Assembly (NCBI GenBank): GCA_028281075.1
Contig: JANQKO010000155.1
Span: 1 to 9,615 of the forward strand
DNA: 9,615 nucleotides
Direction: 5' to 3'
From: Alphaproteobacteria bacterium
GTDB taxonomy: Bacteria; Pseudomonadota; Alphaproteobacteria; GCA-2731375
In this document: one piece after another, positions 1 to 6,012 of the stretch
How the letters are laid out: every line of letters begins with the position of its first letter
Numbering within the stretch: position 1 is the first letter of the stretch
Notes under the pieces: model-generated
Told to the model about the DNA's origin: nothing
Seen by the model: only the letters and a program-made list of their open reading frames with translations
Databases searched by the model: none
Position numbers and translations under genes: made by a program

Positions 1-230
1 TTGGGCAGCAGCTTGAGATGGACCTCGACGCGGTTATGCGCGTTCAGCTTGGCCGCGTGCGCGGCGCCGAGGAAGGCGAACCAGACGAAGGCGAAGCGCG
101 ACAGTTCCTCGATCCAGGGCAGGCCCCAGCCGAAGACGGTGCGCAGGACGACCTGCACGAACAGCAGGGTGACGAACAGTGTCAGCAGTAATCGACAGAC
201 ATAATCCTCGATATTGTTCAGAAACCGCAT
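1..230 (-). CDS. dctQ: TRAP transporter small permease subunit (DctQ family), 3' end cut off by the window
   Basis: This is the small integral-membrane subunit of a tripartite ATP-independent periplasmic (TRAP) transporter, which works with the large DctM channel subunit and the periplasmic binding protein. Translating the minus strand from the ATG at 230-228 gives 76 complete codons before the window ends. A first hydrophobic helix covers about residues 13-33. It is followed by the family's W-I-E-E-L-S-R stretch (residues 39-45) and a second hydrophobic segment (about 46-60, rich in F, W and A). A purine-rich GGGGGAGG lies about 8 bases upstream of the ATG and sets the start. The gene follows the binding-protein gene by 60 bases, with a strong hairpin between them (253-280). 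The full protein is usually about 160-180 residues, so more than half is missing. The large permease subunit is expected beyond base 1. Substrate cannot be read from this subunit; operon context suggests a C3 sulfonate. Confidence 0.88.
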   Translation of the reverse strand, partial: MRFLNNIEDYVCRLLLTLFVTLLFVQVVLRTVFGWGLPWIEELSRFAFVWFAFLGAAHAAKLNAHNRVEVHLKLLP

Positions 231-252
231 GCGCCGCCTCCCCCGGTGGCGT

Positions 253-280
253 GGCGGCACGGCGCGGAGGCCGTGCCGCC
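253..280 (-). promoter_or_regulatory. Intercistronic stem-loop between the TRAP binding-protein and small-permease genes
   Basis: A perfect 11-bp inverted repeat (253-263 pairing with 270-280) closes a 6-base loop. It sits 10 bases after the stop codon of the binding-protein gene and just before the Shine-Dalgarno of the dctQ gene. There is no T-run after it on the minus strand, so it does not look like an intrinsic terminator. TRAP operons need far more binding protein than membrane subunits, and a hairpin here could protect the upstream message from 3' exonucleases or cause partial termination. That role is inference; the pairing is directly visible. Confidence 0.6.
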
Positions 281-290
281 CGTCGCTGCC

Positions 291-1283
291 TTATTGCTTG
301 CCCAGCTCCTTCATCACGGAGTCGACGAAATCCTTGCCGCCGACCTCGTCATAGAATTGCGGCCAGACCTTCGACTTGGCGATCTGGATCCACTGGTCCT
401 CGTCCTGCAGCATATGCACCGCGACGCCGCCGCGGATCATGCCCTGCTTGGCCTTGTCGGCCTCTTCGAGCTGGAACATCAGCGAGAAGAGCTGGGCTTC
501 CAGGCCGGCACGCTCGATCATCCGCCGCTCGTCCTCGGAATACTTGGAGAAGCTCCGGAGGCCGGTGACCAGCGGCTGCAGCGAGTAGTTGTAGTGCACT
601 TCCGTGACGTGCTTCTGCACCTCGTGGAACTTCATCGTGTAGTTCACGATGTAGGGATTGTCCTGACCGTCGATCACGCCCTGCTGCAGCGCCGTGAACA
701 CCTCGGGCCAGGCCATGGCGATGGGCGAGGCGCCCCAGGCTTCGTAGGTCGCCAGCATGATCTTGTTCTGCGGCACGCGCACCTTCATGCCGCGGATCTC
801 GTCGAGCTTGGTGACCGGACGCACCGAGTTGGTCAGATAACGGAAGTTGGAATAGGTCCAGCTCACGATATGCAGGCCGGCCTTGTTGGCGATCTCGTTC
901 CACTTGTTGCCGAGATGGCCGGTGGTCAGCTTCACGGCGTCGCTGGTGTTCTCGATCATGTACGGCATGGTCAGGGCGCCGAGCTCCTTGGCGAACGGCG
1001 TCACGTTGCCGATGCCGACCAGCGCGAAATCGAGCGAGCCCATGCGGGCGTTCTGCAGCATCTCGGTTTCCGCGCCGAGCGCGCCACCGGGGAAGAGCTG
1101 CACCTGCATCTTGCCGCCGGAATAGCCCTCGACAAGTTCCTTGAAGCGCTTGGCCAGCGCGCCCTGGTCGGATTCGAGCGGGTCGCCCATGCCGACCTTG
1201 AGTGTTTTCGCCTCGACCACGCTTGTACCGGTAATGGCCAACGATACGACCGTGGCCATCAGCAACAGCTTACGCATCATCAT
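291..1283 (-). CDS. dctP: TRAP transporter periplasmic substrate-binding protein (DctP family)
   Basis: The 330-residue protein has the usual length for the family. It captures a small carboxylate or sulfonate in the periplasm and delivers it to the DctQM membrane pair. Residues 1-25 form a Sec signal peptide: MMMRK, a hydrophobic core, then V-E-A with likely cleavage before K26. The family core is visible: G-M-K-V-R-V at 165-170, where R169 matches the conserved arginine that holds the ligand's acidic group, then A-W-P-E-V-F-T-A-L-Q-Q-G (191-202) and G-Q-D-N-P (206-210). Three ATG codons stand in a row. The first (1283-1281) is chosen because AGGGAG at 1296-1291 lies 7 bases upstream. It is separated by 39 bases from the aminotransferase gene with no terminator between, so it belongs to the same operon. 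The ligand is not readable from sequence; a C3 sulfonate is inferred from the upstream enzymes. Confidence 0.93.
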   Translation of the reverse strand: MMMRKLLLMATVVSLAITGTSVVEAKTLKVGMGDPLESDQGALAKRFKELVEGYSGGKMQVQLFPGGALGAETEMLQNARMGSLDFALVGIGNVTPFAKELGALTMPYMIENTSDAVKLTTGHLGNKWNEIANKAGLHIVSWTYSNFRYLTNSVRPVTKLDEIRGMKVRVPQNKIMLATYEAWGASPIAMAWPEVFTALQQGVIDGQDNPYIVNYTMKFHEVQKHVTEVHYNYSLQPLVTGLRSFSKYSEDERRMIERAGLEAQLFSLMFQLEEADKAKQGMIRGGVAVHMLQDEDQWIQIAKSKVWPQFYDEVGGKDFVDSVMKELGKQ

Positions 1284-1322
1284 TGTCTGCCTCCCTGGCT
1301 GCTATGCGTGGGTAGGTGGTGT

Positions 1323-2510
1323 CTAGAGGTCGGCCATGACCTCCGCGACGATGTCGACGATCAGGCGGCAGTCATCCGTGCTGAACGTCAACGGCACCCT
1401 CATGTCGCAGGTGGTCGACAGCACCGCGAGCGTGCGCGGCAACTCCGCCGGCGGGTTGAGATACCGCCAGCTATCGAACCTGCTCGTGAAGGCCTTCGGT
1501 TCGGGGTCGCCGAACCATTTGACCTCGACGCCGCGCGTGGCGCAGCGTTCGAGGAACTCAGGAATGCCGTCGGCGCCCAGCGCCTCGGGCCGGAACTGGA
1601 TCGAGCTGCCGACATAGTCCTCGGCCGGCGCGCGCTGGGGCAGGTGAATGCTGTTGATCTGCCGCAGCCCCTGCTCCAGCACCCGGTAGCGGGCGTTCCA
1701 GCGCGCGCGGTTCTCGTCGAGCCGGCGCAGTTGCGGCCGCAGGATCGCCGCCCGCAAGTTGTCCATGCGGCCGCTATAGTTCGGCGTTTCCAGGCGGATA
1801 CCCCGGAAGACGTCCTCGTCGGGCACCGCGCCATGGCGGCCGTAGAGCATGTAGGAACCGGAATGCACCACCGCGCGCGCCGCGATCTCGGCGTCGCTGG
1901 TGGTCAGCAACCCGCCTTCGCCCGAATTCAGGTGCTTGTAGGTTTGCGTGCTGAAGCAGGCGACCTTGCCGAAATTGCCCGACGGCACGCCGTTCCAGCG
2001 CGCGCCCATGGTATGGGCGCAGTCCTCGATCAGCGTCACGCCGAACGTGTCGCAGACGCGGACGATGGCGTCCATGTCGGCGATGTGGCCGCGCATGTGC
2101 GACAGCATCAGGAACCGCGCGCCGCTGGCCGCCGCCTTGGTGGCGAGATCGTCCAGGTCGATATGCCAGTCGGCGTCGATCTCGACGAATACCGGCCGGC
2201 CGCCGGCATTGTGGATCGCGCCCGGCACCGGCGCAAGCGTATAGGCGTTCGCCAGCACCGGCTCGCCCGGCTCCAGGCCGGCGGCGCGCAGCGCGACATG
2301 CAGGGCGTAGCCGCCCGACGCGCAGGCGACGCAATAGTCGCTGCCCTGGTAGGCGGCGTATTCCCGCTCCAGCGCCGCGGCTTCCGATTCCTCGCCCGGC
2401 TCGGTGTTGTAGCGGTGCAGCCGCCCGGACTGCATGACGGCGACGGCGCGCGCGATCGCCGCCTCGGGGACCGGCTCCTGCTGGGTGAAGGATTTCGTGA
2501 AGGTCTTCAC
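1323..2510 (-). CDS. DegT/DnrJ/EryC1/StrS-family PLP-dependent aminotransferase
   Basis: This 395-residue fold-type I PLP enzyme belongs to the DegT/AHBA-synthase family, whose known members mostly transaminate keto groups on nucleotide sugars or related polyols. Visible landmarks are A-C-A-S-G-G (62-67) for phosphate binding, I-E-D-C-A-H-T-M-G (161-169) with D163 placed to bind the pyridine nitrogen, and Y-K-H-L-N-S-G-E-G-G (191-200), in which K192 is the expected Schiff-base lysine. The active site looks complete. The start is GTG (2510-2508), nine bases after the stop of the preceding dehydrogenase gene; no strong Shine-Dalgarno is present, so translation is probably coupled. No sugar-nucleotide or polysaccharide genes are nearby. 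The setting between a dehydrogenase, a cysteate lyase and TRAP genes suggests it aminates a C3-sulfonate ketone or oxoacid such as sulfopyruvate. That substrate is inferred, not shown. Confidence 0.9.
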   Translation of the reverse strand: MKTFTKSFTQQEPVPEAAIARAVAVMQSGRLHRYNTEPGEESEAAALEREYAAYQGSDYCVACASGGYALHVALRAAGLEPGEPVLANAYTLAPVPGAIHNAGGRPVFVEIDADWHIDLDDLATKAAASGARFLMLSHMRGHIADMDAIVRVCDTFGVTLIEDCAHTMGARWNGVPSGNFGKVACFSTQTYKHLNSGEGGLLTTSDAEIAARAVVHSGSYMLYGRHGAVPDEDVFRGIRLETPNYSGRMDNLRAAILRPQLRRLDENRARWNARYRVLEQGLRQINSIHLPQRAPAEDYVGSSIQFRPEALGADGIPEFLERCATRGVEVKWFGDPEPKAFTSRFDSWRYLNPPAELPRTLAVLSTTCDMRVPLTFSTDDCRLIVDIVAEVMADL

Positions 2511-2519
2511 GTCGCCGTC

Positions 2520-3827
2520 TCAGTCGTAGCGCTTCTGGTCGTAGACGTCGAAGGCCCAGTTCTCGCCGGGGAAGAACTTGCGCAGCCGCCAGTCGCAGGC
2601 CCGCGCGTGCCCCTCCATGCCCTCGACGCGCGAGATCCGCGAGCCGACGGCGCTGAAGATCTTGTTCGCCGCTTCGTCGAGCTGCTGGTAGGTCAGCACC
2701 TTCATGAACTTGTGCACGTTCAGGCCGCCGGAATAGCGACCGGCCCGCCGGGTCGGCAGGATATGGTTGGTGCCGGCGCACTTGTCGCCGTGGGTCACGG
2801 TCGAGCCTTCGCCCAGGAACAGCGAGCCGTAATTGCCGAGATTGTCGCGCCACCAGTCCAGGTCCGCGGCCAGCACCTGCAGGTGCTCGCAGGCATAGCG
2901 GTCGCTGACCTCGACGACCTCGTCGCGGCTGTCGCACAGGATGATCTCGCCATGGTCACGCCAGGCCGTCCGCACGACGTCGGCGTTCGGCATGTCGTCG
3001 GCGACCAGCGGGACGGTCTCCAGCACCTTCTCGGCCAGCGCCCGCGAGGTCGTGAACAGCCAGACCGGGGAGGTCGGCCCGTGCTCGGCCTGCGATACCA
3101 GATCGACGGCGATGGTCATCGGATCGGCGCCGTCGTCGGCGATGATGGCCGACTCGGTCGGACCGGCGAACACGTCGATGCCGACCCGGCCGAACAGGAT
3201 GCGCTTGGCCTCGGCGACATAGGCGTTGCCGGGCCCGACCAGGATATCGGCCTCGCGGCAGCCGAACAGGCCGAAGGCCATGGTCGCCACCGCGTGCACG
3301 CCGCCCATCTCCAGGATCGTGTCGGCGCCGGACAGCGACATGGCGAAGGCGACGGCCGCGTTGACCGACTCGCCGCGTGGCGGCGAGCAGGCGGTGATCG
3401 CGGGCACGCCGGCGACCTTGGCCGTGGCGACGCTCATGATCGCCGAGGCCGCGTGCGCGTAGCGCCCGCCCGGCACGTAGCAGCCGGCGGCGTCCACCGG
3501 CGCCACCCGCTGGCCCAGGCGCACGCCGGGCTCGGTCTCGATCTCGAACGCCCGCAGGCTGTCGCGCTGGGCCTCGGCGAAGCGCGTGACCTGCCGGTGG
3601 GCGAAGCCGATATCGTCCTTGACCTGGTCCGGGACGCTGTCGATCAGGGCCCGGCGCTTGCCGTCGGAGAGGATGAACTCGCCGTGCCAGTCGTCGAACC
3701 GGGCCGCGTATTCGACGACGGCGTCCTCGCGGCGGCGCTCGATATCGGCCAGCATGCCCTCGACCGTCTCGCGGACCCGGCGGTCCTCGGTGGCCGGGTC
3801 GGCCGCCGCTTTCTTGATGTGCTGCAT
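2520..3827 (-). CDS. Histidinol-dehydrogenase-family enzyme of the HpsN type (probable C3-sulfonate alcohol dehydrogenase)
   Basis: This 435-residue protein belongs to the zinc-dependent, NAD-linked histidinol dehydrogenase family, which oxidises a primary alcohol to a carboxylate in two steps. All key residues of the E. coli enzyme have counterparts: zinc ligands Q246, H249, D348 and H407, and catalytic E314-H315 and H355 (in G-T-N-H). After G-T-N-H-I-L-P-T the sequence runs R-Y-S-G-G-L-N-V-H-K-F-M-K. From memory, this resembles HpsN, which converts (R)-2,3-dihydroxypropane-1-sulfonate to (R)-3-sulfolactate, more than biosynthetic HisD. No other his genes are nearby. It lies 28 bases after cuyA and 9 bases before the aminotransferase start; GGGGACGGG precedes the ATG. 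The substrate could be dihydroxypropanesulfonate or the amino alcohol cysteinolate. Related catabolic paralogues in proteobacteria are often auto-annotated hisD, so the family is certain but the substrate is not. Confidence 0.9.
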   Translation of the reverse strand: MQHIKKAAADPATEDRRVRETVEGMLADIERRREDAVVEYAARFDDWHGEFILSDGKRRALIDSVPDQVKDDIGFAHRQVTRFAEAQRDSLRAFEIETEPGVRLGQRVAPVDAAGCYVPGGRYAHAASAIMSVATAKVAGVPAITACSPPRGESVNAAVAFAMSLSGADTILEMGGVHAVATMAFGLFGCREADILVGPGNAYVAEAKRILFGRVGIDVFAGPTESAIIADDGADPMTIAVDLVSQAEHGPTSPVWLFTTSRALAEKVLETVPLVADDMPNADVVRTAWRDHGEIILCDSRDEVVEVSDRYACEHLQVLAADLDWWRDNLGNYGSLFLGEGSTVTHGDKCAGTNHILPTRRAGRYSGGLNVHKFMKVLTYQQLDEAANKIFSAVGSRISRVEGMEGHARACDWRLRKFFPGENWAFDVYDQKRYD

Positions 3828-3855
3828 CGTCCCGTCCCCGTCGGCGTCATCCCGC

Positions 3856-4869
3856 TCAGGCCACGTAGCCCGGCAGGTCGAACGCGTTCGGATAGCCGAA
3901 CAGCGCCGCCGCGCCGCCGGTATGGATGAACACGACGTCGGAGTCCTTTTCGAAATAGCCTCGTTCGATCTGATCGATCAGGCCGGCCATGCCCTTGCCG
4001 GAATAGACCGGGTCCAGCAGGATGCCCTCGGTCTCGGCCAGCAGCTTCACGGCCGCCACCATGCCCGCGGTCGGAATGCCGTAGCCCTGGCCGACATAGT
4101 CGCAGTTCGCGACCACGTCCGACCGCTCGACGACGCCGTCCAGGCCCATCCGCTCGGCGGTCGCCCGGGCCAGCGCGAACACGTTCTCTTCCTGTTGCGG
4201 CTTCGGTGCCCGGACGCCGATGCCCAGCACCGGAATGCCGGCATTGATCGCCTTCAGGCCGGTGACCAGGCCGGCCTGGGTGCCGGCACTGCCGGTCGCG
4301 TGCACGACATGGCCGATGTCGAGGCCCTGCTCGCCGGCCTGATAGGTCAGCTCCAGCGCCGCGTTGACGTAGCCCAGCGCGCCGATCGGATTCGAGCCGC
4401 CGCCGGGAATGACGTAGGGCGTCCTGCCCTCGGCCGTGAGCGTCTCGGCCAGCGCCGCCATCTCGACATTCATGTCGGCGCCGCCGGGCCGTTTCGAGAC
4501 GCTGGCGCCGTGCAGCCGGTCCAGCAGGACATTGCCGTTCAGCGTGTACTCGGCGTCGTCGTAGCCGGTGCGGTCCTCCAGCAGGATATGGCAGGCGAGG
4601 CCCAGCTTGGCCGCGATGGCGGCGGTCTGCCGGGCGTGGTTCGATTGCGTCGCGCCCTGGGTGACGATGGTGTCGGCCTTCCGCGCCAAGGCATCGGCCA
4701 TCAGGTATTCCAGCTTGCGGGTCTTGTTGCCGCCGGTCGACAGGCCGGTGCAGTCGTCGCGCTTGATCCAGAGCCGTGGCCCACCCAGCCGCTCGCTCAG
4801 CCGCCGCATCGGCTCGAGCGGGGTCGGAAAGTGTCCGAAACGCAGCCGGGGAAACCTGGCCAGGTTCAT
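3856..4869 (-). CDS. cuyA: L-cysteate sulfo-lyase (CuyA), D-cysteine desulfhydrase family
   Basis: This PLP enzyme is predicted to split L-cysteate into pyruvate, ammonium and sulfite in the cytoplasm. The 337 residues show the tryptophan-synthase-beta-like layout of the D-cysteine desulfhydrase/ACC deaminase group. G-G-N-K-T-R-K-L-E (46-54) carries the expected PLP lysine K49. T-Q-G-A-T-Q-S-N-H-A-R-Q (70-81) provides S76. P-G-G-G-S-N (155-160) and H-T-G-G (316-319) complete the cofactor site. Position 290 (D-P-V-Y-S-G-K) is serine where ACC deaminase has a catalytic glutamate, so ACC deaminase is unlikely. G-V-R-A-P-K (218-223) and V-V-A-N-C-D-Y-V-G (252-260) resemble CuyA as I remember it more than DcyD. 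AGGGAG at 4882-4877 lies 7 bases before the ATG. It is the first gene of the operon and is divergent from the LysR regulator. The main alternative is D-cysteine desulfhydrase. Confidence 0.85.
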   Translation of the reverse strand: MNLARFPRLRFGHFPTPLEPMRRLSERLGGPRLWIKRDDCTGLSTGGNKTRKLEYLMADALARKADTIVTQGATQSNHARQTAAIAAKLGLACHILLEDRTGYDDAEYTLNGNVLLDRLHGASVSKRPGGADMNVEMAALAETLTAEGRTPYVIPGGGSNPIGALGYVNAALELTYQAGEQGLDIGHVVHATGSAGTQAGLVTGLKAINAGIPVLGIGVRAPKPQQEENVFALARATAERMGLDGVVERSDVVANCDYVGQGYGIPTAGMVAAVKLLAETEGILLDPVYSGKGMAGLIDQIERGYFEKDSDVVFIHTGGAAALFGYPNAFDLPGYVA

Positions 4870-4900
4870 GATTATTCTCCCTGCGCATGATGGTGCCGTT

Positions 4901-4919
4901 CCGGCCTTGAACTGGCCGG
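4901..4919 (-). promoter_or_regulatory. Hairpin in the cuyA 5' leader
   Basis: A perfect 6-bp all-G/C stem (4901-4906 with 4914-4919) closes a 7-base loop. It lies 18 bases upstream of the AGGGAG ribosome-binding site of cuyA. If transcription starts near 4935 the hairpin would be within the first 35 bases of the message, where it could affect stability or translation. The pairing is visible; the role is inferred. Confidence 0.3.
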
Positions 4920-4941
4920 CCGACCGGATCGGGTCCGATCG

Positions 4942-4947
4942 ATCATA
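4942..4947 (-). promoter_or_regulatory. Candidate -10 element for the cuyA operon
   Basis: On the minus strand the hexamer reads TATGAT, five of six matches to the sigma-70 -10 consensus. It would place the transcript start near 4935, about 65 bases before the cuyA ATG. No good -35 hexamer lies 16-18 bases upstream, which would fit a promoter needing an activator such as the adjacent LysR protein. Confidence 0.3.
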
Positions 4948-4960
4948 ACGTCTTTATCAT

Positions 4961-5025
4961 CAAATTCTTTCTAGATTTGCGGCAAGTAAAGCGCGGATTT
5001 CGATCACCATCCAATGCCAAATCTA
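4961..5025. promoter_or_regulatory. Candidate LysR-type operator: CAAAT dyads
   Basis: Two overlapping dyads are visible. The first is CAAAT (4961-4965), nine bases, ATTTG (4975-4979). The second is the perfect 8-bp inverted repeat TAGATTTG (4972-4979) and CAAATCTA (5018-5025), 38 bases apart. Measured from a cuyA start near 4935, these sites fall at about -26 to -90, the range LysR-type tetramers usually cover. They also flank the TATAAT of the regulator's own promoter, as expected for autoregulation. I did not find a clean ATAC-N7-GTAT LysR box. Confidence 0.4.
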
Positions 5026-5033
5026 TTCTTTAT

Positions 5034-5039
5034 TATAAT
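5034..5039 (+). promoter_or_regulatory. -10 element for the lysR-type regulator gene
   Basis: An exact TATAAT reads toward the regulator and would start its transcript near 5046, leaving a leader of about 30 bases before the ATG at 5077. The -35 region is poor. The element also argues against an in-frame ATG at 5014 as the protein start, because that codon would lie upstream of the transcript. Confidence 0.45.
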
Positions 5040-5076
5040 TATTTTGCATGATCGGGGCGGGGCGCGGAGGCCGGCG

Positions 5077-5985
5077 ATGGAACTGAAATGGCTCGAGGAT
5101 TTCCTGGTCCTGATGGAGACCCGCAGCTTCTCGGCCGCCGCGGCGCGGCGCCATGTCAGCCAGCCGGCCTTCTCGCGCCGGATCCAGGCGCTGGAGACCT
5201 GGCTGGGCGCGACGCTGGTGGACCGGACCTACAAGCCGCTCAGGCCGACCGCTGTGGCGGTCGAGAACGAGGCCGAGTTCCGGCATCTCGTCGCCTCGCT
5301 CTACGAGCTGCGCAGCCGGCTGAGGGCCGAGCAGAGCGGTGAGTTCCGGGTCACGCTGGCGGTCCAGCACAGCCTGTCGACCTATTACCTGCCGTCGCTG
5401 ATCGACGGCCTGGAACGGCGCGGCTTCGACCAGACCTACCGGGTGCGCTCGGCCAACAAGAACGACTGCGTGGTGATGTTCCTGCGCGGCGAGGCGGACT
5501 TCCTGATGTGCTACGAGGCCGGCGACGCGCCGACCGAAATTTCGGCGACGACGGCGCGGCGCAAGCTGCTGGGCACCGAGCGGCTGATGCTGATCGGCGC
5601 GCCGGACGGCAGTGGCGGGTCCCGGTTCGGCGCCGACGAGGGCGCGCATCTGCCCCTGATCGGCTATCCGCAGGACAGCTTCTTCGGCGGCCTGCTGTGG
5701 CAGACGCGGATGCCCGAGATGATGCGGCGCTACCGTGTCGAGACGGTCTGCGTCTCCGCCTTCGCTTTCGGCATCCGGGAAATGGCGATCGGTGGCCTGG
5801 GCGCCGCCTGGCTGCCGCGGTCGCTGATCGCCGAGGACTTGGCCCAGGGCCGCCTGGCGCCGATCGACGGCGTCGCGCCGCCCTATGACATGCACATCGC
5901 CGTCTATGCCCCCCGCAACCCGGCGCGTCCCGGCATCGACCGGATCTGGAACGAGATCGACGGCGCCGCCGCGGCGGCCGTCTGA
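5077..5985 (+). CDS. LysR-type transcriptional regulator, probable regulator of the cuyA operon
   Basis: This 302-residue LysR-type regulator is of normal length. Residues 1-60 form the winged helix-turn-helix (S-F-S-A-A-A-A-R-R-H-V-S-Q-P-A-F-S-R-R-I-Q-A-L-E, 17-40). A linker helix follows to about 85, then the two-lobed effector-binding domain (about 90-295). K-W-L-E-D-F at 4-9 and Q-P-A-F-S-R-R-I recall the subgroup that includes E. coli HypT/YjiE, as do H-S-L-S (98-101) and A-A-W-L-P (243-247). The ATG at 5077 is chosen because GGAGG (5066-5070) lies 6 bases upstream and a TATAAT (5034-5039) sits between it and the earlier in-frame ATG at 5014. It diverges from cuyA, the standard arrangement for a regulator of that operon and of itself. 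The inducer may be a sulfonate or its product; this is inferred. Confidence 0.93.
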   Translation: MELKWLEDFLVLMETRSFSAAAARRHVSQPAFSRRIQALETWLGATLVDRTYKPLRPTAVAVENEAEFRHLVASLYELRSRLRAEQSGEFRVTLAVQHSLSTYYLPSLIDGLERRGFDQTYRVRSANKNDCVVMFLRGEADFLMCYEAGDAPTEISATTARRKLLGTERLMLIGAPDGSGGSRFGADEGAHLPLIGYPQDSFFGGLLWQTRMPEMMRRYRVETVCVSAFAFGIREMAIGGLGAAWLPRSLIAEDLAQGRLAPIDGVAPPYDMHIAVYAPRNPARPGIDRIWNEIDGAAAAAV

Positions 5986-5987
5986 CA

Positions 5988-6011
5988 CGGCCGCGGCGGC
6001 GGCGCGGGCCG
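5988..6011. terminator. GC-rich stem-loop between convergent genes
   Basis: The 27-base gap between the stop codons of the regulator and the VOC gene is almost wholly G+C. It can fold into an 8-bp stem with one bulged base (5988-5995 with 6003-6011) around a 7-base loop. Its position between convergent genes suggests a shared terminator, but there is no T-run on either strand. Confidence 0.35.
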
Positions 6012-6012
6012 G

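Larger units (their letters stand above)
4870..5076. promoter_or_regulatory. Divergent promoter region between cuyA operon and lysR-type regulator
   Basis: This 207-base gap separates two divergent transcription units and holds an AT-rich island (about 4945-5050) in otherwise GC-rich DNA. It contains a consensus TATAAT at 5034-5039 reading toward the regulator, a TATGAT on the minus strand (4947-4942) reading toward cuyA, and several copies of the word CAAAT in both orientations. The layout is the usual one for a LysR-type regulator controlling its neighbour and itself. No coding sequence is likely here. Confidence 0.7.

Noticed and set aside
246..3929. A 1227-codon open frame on the plus strand opposite four genes
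   Set aside because: It is antisense to the cuyA-operon genes, has a low-complexity R/G/A/H/L/V/D-rich translation with no recognisable domain, and is explained by codon use in GC-rich genes removing stops from the opposite strand.
3856..4869. ACC deaminase as the product of the lyase gene
   Set aside because: The catalytic glutamate of ACC deaminase is replaced by serine (S290), and the neighbours point to sulfonate metabolism.
5014..5076. N-terminal extension of the LysR-type protein from an earlier in-frame ATG
   Set aside because: The extra 21 residues are not LysR-like, there is no ribosome-binding site before 5014, and a consensus TATAAT lies inside the stretch. The ATG at 5077 has GGAGG at the right distance.
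5023..5988. A 321-codon minus-strand open frame opposite the regulator
   Set aside because: It is antisense to a clear LysR-type gene and its translation has no family features.
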